The translations under genes were made by a program, and so were the position numbers. From contig CM075940.1 in the NCBI GenBank assembly GCA_038030265.1, positions 3,968,001-4,032,000 on the forward strand: a stretch of 64,000 nt of DNA. Reading direction: 5' to 3'. This DNA comes from Corythucha ciliata. Its lineage: Eukaryota > Arthropoda > Insecta > Hemiptera > Tingidae. This document shows, piece after piece, positions 57,593 through 64,000 of the stretch. Under the pieces are notes generated by a model, which was not told the DNA's origin, did no database searches, and worked only from the letters and a program-made list of their open reading frames with translations. Position 1 is the first letter of the stretch. The number at the start of each line of letters is the position of its first letter.

Positions 57593-58800
57593 CGTACTGA
57601 ACGCTGGAAGCTGTGTATGTATCAGGGGAGGGGAACTTTTGTTAAGGCCATAGTTATATTCCTGCCTACCGTAAATAGATATGTTAATCCGGAGAGAACT
57701 TACGGCAGACAAATAAAATAAGAAGTACTAAAAACAACGCTTCTAGCTGTTGGAAATGATTCGAGGATCATTCAGTGTGGGCCTAAGATTTTGGTGGCTT
57801 GTTTATCCCCGCTCCTGAACCACTTATTTAACAGAATTATCCCCGAACAAAACTGATATTTTAGTTCAGTCTGTTGATAAATGAAAGGCTCGACAATTGA
57901 CCCCAATCAAAGCCTATTATTTTTCAGTTTAAATGCCTCGAAGCTACATAATTTTGTTCACAGTTAATACAAAATATCGAAGTCCTTTGGAAATACACTA
58001 CACGGTACTGATCGGAGTCGGAAGCACCGAATTATTTTATACTCGGCCCTTTATTTACTACCGTACAAAAATAAATTTTGCCCCCAGTCGATATTTTGGC
58101 TGCAGTAAAGCGACGTTACGAGTGAAAGACGTCGGGGGTGCTCGACGCAAGCAAATAGTTGGCCAGATTCTGGCTAGTTGTCGGCACTCGGCAGGCTATT
58201 ATTATTTTTTAGTAGAGGAGGTCGACGTAGATGTCAGCACCTACCGGAGTAACAGCAATGGGTTCTGTGCTCTCAACTGGGACCCAGTGCTTTCCATCAA
58301 ATTGTATAATTTGTCCGGTATTAACGAAATGTAATGGGTTATTCGGTCAATAAACTTAATTTATGATCCCTGTAACTCGCGGGGCATGGGGACAGTTAAT
58401 TCAAACAAATAATCTTGCTGTACGGTAAAAAAAAAAGCTGAGCTTCTCAATTCATAGAACGAGTACATGAAAACAAAATTTCACTAGAACTGAAACAGCT
58501 AATTTAGCGACTAAAGTGGGGCTACACTCGACTATGACGAAACATTATGCGCCCAAAATCTGATTATCAAGTACAAAAAACCGGTAATTCTATGTACGAA
58601 ACTTTTCGATCCGAAACTCAAATGGCAAACTCCTCCTGATAAACGGTCATTTTAGTTTCGTCTACATACCACTGTCAATAGAGCCACACGGTATCAGCAC
58701 CAAACATTGTATTTTAGTCTCAGAAAAAGTATTTAGCTCCCCGATGAAACCATACATCCGGAATGACTCAAAATCTACTTCACGAATTGCGTTCGGATGC
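55300..58800. other. Gene-free sequence with long homopolymers
   Basis: No gene is recognised. It contains an ATT microsatellite near 56345, a 33-A run (56506-56538) and a 43-T run (57550-57592). Either run could be the tail of a retroposed copy, but no recognisable body or target duplication adjoins them. Open frames at 55378-55782 and 57933-58334 (about 134 codons each) have no family resemblance. Confidence 0.5.
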
Positions 58801-58808
58801 CTAATGAT

Positions 58809-60689
58809 CAGTGGCGGCGGAAGCCGGGATCAGGGGAAGCGAATTCACTCCCCCTGAATCGAACAATAGGATTATTCATGTTGAATTCGCCTCCTAAACA
58901 TTATCGTTCCCCAACATGTAATTATAAGAGCATTTACATTATATTCCTCTTATTTCTGGTGGACTTCTTTCGCCCAGGGAGAGGCTGAGAGCTAGAGCGA
59001 TGATGGAGTTCATATGGTGGAGGGGGGTGAGAGTTACTACAAATGGGTCAATTGTGCGAAATTTTGTATTTGATGCTGCAAAACCCTCAAAATTGCGCTT
59101 TACCGGTGGGCAAGACATGTGAAATCGATTTTCAATGAGCCAACGCTGTTGTTCTTTCGGGGAGACAGACCCGCGCGAAATTGATTTTTTGAATGAGCCA
59201 GCTCCGCGAAATTTCACTTATGATGAAGCCGAAATCTCACAATTGACTCTTTGTGTGGGCTAAACGGGGGGGGGGGGTGTTTTTTCGGGCAAGCGTGGAA
59301 ACAGGTTTTTAATCGGCCTACGTGGAAATATTCCAGACCCTCCAGAGCCCGACCTGTGAAATTGCCCTTCAATAAATTAGTGAAATTGGGTTACCGAATT
59401 CACGAAATTTGAAAAAAATGCGTTTTTAGGAAGTTAATCCTGCGAAATTGGATTTTTTATTTTACAAAACCCGTGAAATCGGGTTTTGTGAGTGAAAAGA
59501 CCACAAAGCTTGGTGGGGTTTGAAAGGGCCGGCCGTTCCCGCGACATTGGTTTAGGGACGCAGTCATGCAGAATTGGAGATCTAAATCTACACAATTTGG
59601 GCGTTGAAAGAACTATAAACCCACAGTATTGGACTTTTCGAAGTGCCAAATCCCAAACATTATTTGGGTTTGAAGGGGGTGAAAACCGGGAATTGTAGCC
59701 ATCCATGTGAACAAGACCATGAAAAAGAGGAATGTGTGACTCGGGAATCAACTGTTTCGTCTTCCAGGTTGGCTTTTTGGGCGAGCGAAGCTGTGAAATT
59801 AGGTCTTGCTAGGTCCAGATCTGCAGAAATTTGGGTTTAGAAAGCCTAGCCCCACGAAAATGATTTTTTAAAATGCCAAATCGGAGTTTGGGTTTTTAAT
59901 AAGTGGTAAAAGGTCATTAAAGGGCCTCTCTAGCGTACCGATGAAGTAGCGAGGGGCGCGGGCCCCGGTTCGGACGGGGCCCTTGAAAAGCTTCAAGAAG
60001 AAAAAACTGAGATTTTTAGGTTGTTAAAGTGTGAAAGTATCAATAATATGGAGACGCTCTTTCGTGACTAAAATTAAGACGTTAATTTGCGGCTAAAATT
60101 GAGATAGGAGCTCTTCAATTTGCGGTTAAAGTTGAGAAAAAGTGCTAATTCGCGTCTGAAATTGAGAAAAAGCGCTCTTCCGTGGCTAAAATTGAGAAAA
60201 ACGCAAATTACCAGATAAAATTGAGATGAACCGCTACGATTTTTGTCTATAAAAGTTGAAAGAAGCGCTAAATTGACAGATGAACTCGACAAAATGGCAA
60301 TTCAAGGATTCTTGAGGCCACTTCATGGCTAAAATTTAGAAAAAGCCCTATTATTCGCATCTAATGTTTAGAATTCAGAAAATGCGTTAATCCACGGATA
60401 AAATTGTGAAAAGGCGCTGATTTGCGGCTAAACTTACCGTGCGTTAAAACTGCACGTTTTGGCGTTCGCCAGGAAAATTAGCCTAGAAACAAGAGACTAT
60501 TACGAAGACATCCGTGTAAATCTAGTGAATAATTTGGATGTTTGAAAAATTGTAATATATTGCACATGTAGACATAATTGGCTAGAAACACGATATTGGT
60601 AGAAAAGGGGAGGAGGTTAAAATCTGAACTGCTCAGATTCTTGCTCCCCCGATATATGTATGCTGTCTGACTTGATTCCGTCGCCACTG
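58809..60689. mobile_element. Minisatellite-filled hAT-like element, copy 2
   Basis: Ends CAGTGGCGGCGGAAGC and GATTCCGTCGCCACTG form an imperfect inverted repeat. The flanking octamers CTAATGAT (58801-58808) and CTAATGAA (60690-60697) match 7 of 8. The order is the same as in copy 1: left segment with GGGTGAGAGTTACTAC, minisatellite A (59050-59900), linker (GTGTGAAAGTATCAATAAT), minisatellite B (60050-60440) and right terminus. It lacks the 702-bp insertion of copy 1. It encodes no transposase. Confidence 0.92.
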
Positions 60690-60697
60690 CTAATGAA

Positions 60698-62260
60698 GGT
60701 TGATACTGCGATCGGGAAATGATATCGCTAGCGTCTTTCAGCCGCCCTGACCCCGCAAACCTTCAACTTTTCTTAGGAAAAGCTAAGGAACACTTGGGGG
60801 GGGGGGCAGAGCCACTCTATACTGTGACGATGACGATAGTCAGCCGTAACATGCCCCAGAGAGGGAGAACAAGTAACGATCTGGCTACGCCACTCAACGG
60901 AGGCCCTATGGTTTTTTTTTTTTCAAAGTACTTAATTCTCTGAATTAATCATTTGAGCGGATCCCTGGGGGCGGCCCCATCATAAGGCCATAAACTAGGC
61001 GATTCATCCCCAGAAACTGAATGTGTACAAAGAGATTATCGCCATATGTATATGTACCTACCCAAGTACCCATCAAAGGCTGGCTCTTATGCCAGGAAAT
61101 TGTCTGTATGTAACCTCTTCTATTTCGAATTTCTAAACCAAATTGATGAACACATCTCTAGAAAATGATGTTTTATTAGGGCACTTAACTTGAAATATTG
61201 GTCCCCTCGAGGCTTCATTGGCCCTCATAACTGACCCCACCATTGGAGAAACGAACCTTTTTTCATCATGCACTTTGTTTTTTTCTCGAAAATCGAATTG
61301 TGTTGTCCGTTGTCTTCCGGGAAGATATATAATATATACAATACTTTCATTTAATTTCTAACTATTAAATTAGTCCTCAAATTTGTTTCTAGGATACAAA
61401 AATGGCTAATTTAGGCGAAAATGATCAAATTTAATTCATAAATTGGGATCGCCGGTTCGCTGACCTAGAAGTAGAACTGGAAAGTATGTCTGTTCGAGAA
61501 AAAAAGTGTAGTGTAGTGCAAGGCAGGGCAGGGCAAGCTGGGTGTAGGAGTGGGCAGGAAGCATTAAACGTTCATGGATTTTTTTATTGAAATTTTCGCT
61601 TTAGTTAGGATTTGCTTATTGTTAGCCAACGGTGATGCCGACAACGGGGTGAAAAAAGGTAATTCTCTTCGTTCTTCGACTGTTAGACTGTTACCTTTTC
61701 TCGGGTCGTTCACTCTACACAAGTCCGAAAACTATCATCACACTCTTGTCACTAAAAACAAATTCTCCTAATAGTTGGTCTGCGAACAGCAATAGTGATG
61801 TGCTATATTTCATGCTCGACTATTTTGTGTTGTAATCTTGGCCACACAACTGACGTTTCTTTTATCAATTTCAATTTATTTACCTTTATTTTGGTAATTC
61901 AGGTGACGAATGATCCTCCGTATTAAAAATTCCTTTACAGAACATCGGTGTGACAACATAACTCAAAAAGACTCAATCTCCTTTCGAATGTGTGTTTTGT
62001 TTCTGGAATTATTCTTATTTTAAGTGCCTCAATTGTATACAACCTATCTAATGAAGGATTTAAAGTATTCATCACGCAATATTCTTCAAGCTACCTCACG
62101 GAACTTACAATTAAGACAGGTTTGTAAAACCAATGAATATTAAGCTAAAACATGCGAGGCATCTCATACTCTTTTTTCATCTCTTTGATAAGATTCCGTA
62201 TGTAATTATCCTCTCTATCATCCGGTACAAAATTCATGCTTCTGTTTTGTTTTCTAATCC
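60698..62260. other. Gene-free sequence
   Basis: Nothing recognised. There is a G9 run near 60797 and a T run near 60910, with AT-rich text beyond. Confidence 0.55.
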
Positions 62261-62265
62261 AACAG

Positions 62266-62912
62266 CTACTCTAGTGCTTCAAATTTAGACTCTGGCTGAC
62301 CAATGAAGCAAGAATTTGCCCCGCTTTAAGGCTTGTACGTTGCACCAGAGTACGTTTCAAAATTGGCGAAATTAATCCATTTTGACCGTTACAGGTTGTG
62401 AGGTGTTGTCCTTCGGCCGAGGCTTCAAATTAAGACTCTGGCTGACTAATAAAACAAGATTTTGCATGCATGAAACTGTAGCCGTAGGAGCCTACGTTGT
62501 CTGTCTTCCCTCGTTGAGGTGCGTTAAAAACGAAACGGGTTTCGGCTGCTCGCCATCTTCAGCGTCTGTAAGTCTGTAAGTTTCAGTTGGACTTACAGAC
62601 GCTGAAGATGGCGAGCAGCCGAAACCGGTTCGTTTTTAACGCACCTCAACGAGGGAAGACAGACAACGTAGGCTCCTACGGCTACAGTTTCATGCATGCA
62701 TTACCTACTAACCCTCGTAGTCTAAGCGATCACACTAACAATATCAAACAAGATTTTGCCCTGCTTTAAGGCTTGTAAGATCGTCCTCCGGATGAAAACG
62801 ATACGCGTTTTATTAATAGCTCCTCCAGTGCTTCAAATTTAGACTCTGGCTGACCAATAAAGCAAGAATTTGCCCCGCTTTAAGGCTTGTATATATGTTC
62901 CACCAGAGTACT
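62266..62912 (+). repeat. Three tandem copies of a ~90-bp unit
   Basis: The unit contains GTGCTTCAAATTTAGACTCT, GGCTGACCAATAAAGCAAG and CCGCTTTAAGGCTTGTA. Copies lie at about 62268-62356, 62420-62465 continuing at 62760-62780, and 62823-62912. The middle copy is split by the foldback insertion. Confidence 0.8.
62466..62745. mobile_element. Foldback element with hammerhead-like arms, 14-bp target duplication
   Basis: A near-perfect palindrome (arms 62463-62574 and 62590-62700, 15-nt spacer) plus a 45-bp tail. The 14-mer AAACAAGATTTTGC flanks it at 62452-62465 and 62746-62759. Each arm contains the repeat seen at 33965-34077, including CTGAAGA and GAAA core boxes (right arm: 62602-62608 and 62621-62624). 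A duplication this long suggests target-primed reverse transcription rather than cut-and-paste transposition. Confidence 0.82.
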
Positions 62913-64000
62913 TAATTATAGACCTCTCAAAAGTGACGAAACTATGCCATTTTTCCCACTATAATATTGGTATTATATTCTGGCTAGAATAGCTCAAGGG
63001 CAGTTTCGATGGCTTCTTAATTGCTTATTGTTTAATGCTTGATATGCTAGAACAAGATGAACTCATCAAGAAACATGGATTATGAGATGAATTAAATAAT
63101 TATACTCTTGATTGTCTTCTGAATTTGAGTTGTTCTTTTTTTCATGATCATGACTATCATGGACGATGCTGTGAAATGGATTTTTGAGTATTTTCTCGTG
63201 GATGTAAGCATTCATTTTCTTTATTTGAGGTTATGATTGTTAATTTTTGGGGCAGTTATTCAATCTTCGTGATTTTTTCCAATGACACGTCATTTGGCGT
63301 TAAAAACAAAATTCTTTATTTTCTTCTCGACATATGGGTGGTGTAAAAACATGAATTTAACTTCCTATGCCTATATCTCACATAAATATAAATGCCTTTG
63401 GCTGTATGACACAAATCCAATGCCAAAGGAAAAAAAAAAAAAAAAAACTTCGTGATTGCAAAATGGCTGCGAGGTATGAAGTGTTGGGTTCGGTGTCTAG
63501 CTATTGTGTAATACCAATTTTTTTATTTAGAGCTCTCGTCATCCCGTGAAACGAAACTTCAGCGTCCAAATAAATGAGATTCAGAAACTGTGGCGAGGAT
63601 AACATAATTTTCCTAAAAGTGTAATCTTTCTTTTTTTCGTTACAGACGAGATCAATTGTTTTCTTGATAGGATTTTGAATGATTTTTATAAGCTTCAGTT
63701 TGGTGGTGTAAATCGTGTCTTGTTTTCAATTTTGTTCTTGTTAAATTCCGATAACATGTTACCCCAAAGCTATCCACCAAATCGTTAATGGGGAACTTGC
63801 ATGAATCTCAGATTGGGAACAAAAGCATACCGGTGATTTGACCCGTGAACTGAAGGATAACAACGGAAGTTGCAACCCGATTGGTGCGTTTCAAGATTTT
63901 TAAAAAAAGGTTCAAAGTTCTTCAGGAGGGGATGGATGGTGCGACGGGAAATGACGTCAATCCTTACTTGTGAAGCATTTGAGGGAACTCTAAAATTGTT
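62913..64000. other. Gene-free sequence
   Basis: AT-rich sequence with a poly(A) run of about 18 at 63430. No gene, exon or element is recognised. Confidence 0.55.

Noticed and set aside
57933..58334. 133-codon plus-strand ORF
   Set aside because: No family resemblance and no supporting signals; treated as chance.

Overview
The window is from an arthropod nuclear genome and is very rich in transposable elements. The only cellular gene I can recognise is the 3' end of homothorax (hth, the Meis-family TALE homeobox gene) on the + strand. A 59-bp exon (4462-4520) encodes the end of homeodomain helix 3, and the terminal coding exon (8797-8936) encodes a characteristic Hth C-terminus ending in HHL. 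A probable 3'UTR follows, with poly(A) signals near 10.0 and 10.5 kb. The homeodomain's first half and all earlier exons lie upstream of the window. I cannot name the species. The AT-rich, microsatellite-rich, hAT-littered background would fit a crustacean or another large arthropod genome, but that is inference.

Layout. 1-4461: upstream hth intron with nothing recognisable. 4521-8796: last coding intron, holding a degenerate ~33-bp minisatellite split by a 1.2-kb hAT-like element that itself carries a small LTR (TRIM-like) element. 8937-10.5 kb: 3'UTR. 10.5-27 kb: gene-free DNA with minisatellite patches, MITEs, a 945-bp hAT-like element and a tRNA-derived SINE. 27.3-35.3 kb: non-LTR retrotransposon cluster. 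It contains a nearly full-length but broken Jockey element (+), a 5'-truncated CR1-like element (-), a 5'-truncated Jockey-like fragment (+), and two copies of a repeat with a hammerhead-ribozyme-like motif. 35.3-39.0 kb: nothing recognised. 39.06-49.6 kb: a LINE-type ORF (+) split by four target-site-duplicating DNA-element insertions; one of these, 7.4 kb long, itself contains two Ty3/gypsy relics. 49.6-52.2 kb: a BEL/Pao relic (-), cut by a hAT MITE, a hAT end and a tRNA-derived SINE. 52.5-55.3 kb: two related LINE 3' ends (-) separated by a 496-bp foldback element. 58.8-60.7 kb: second copy of the minisatellite-filled hAT-like element. 62.2-62.9 kb: a tandem repeat carrying a 280-bp foldback insertion with a 14-bp target duplication and hammerhead-like arms.

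No element here is intact. The autonomous retrotransposons are broken by stops and frameshifts, and the DNA elements encode no transposase. The most informative feature is the stratigraphy. Removing each inserted element plus one target duplication restores the reading frame of the older element beneath it, at four sites in the LINE and one in the BEL gag. This confirms the boundaries and gives the order of insertion. All coordinates were read by eye, so repeat edges may be off by a few bases.
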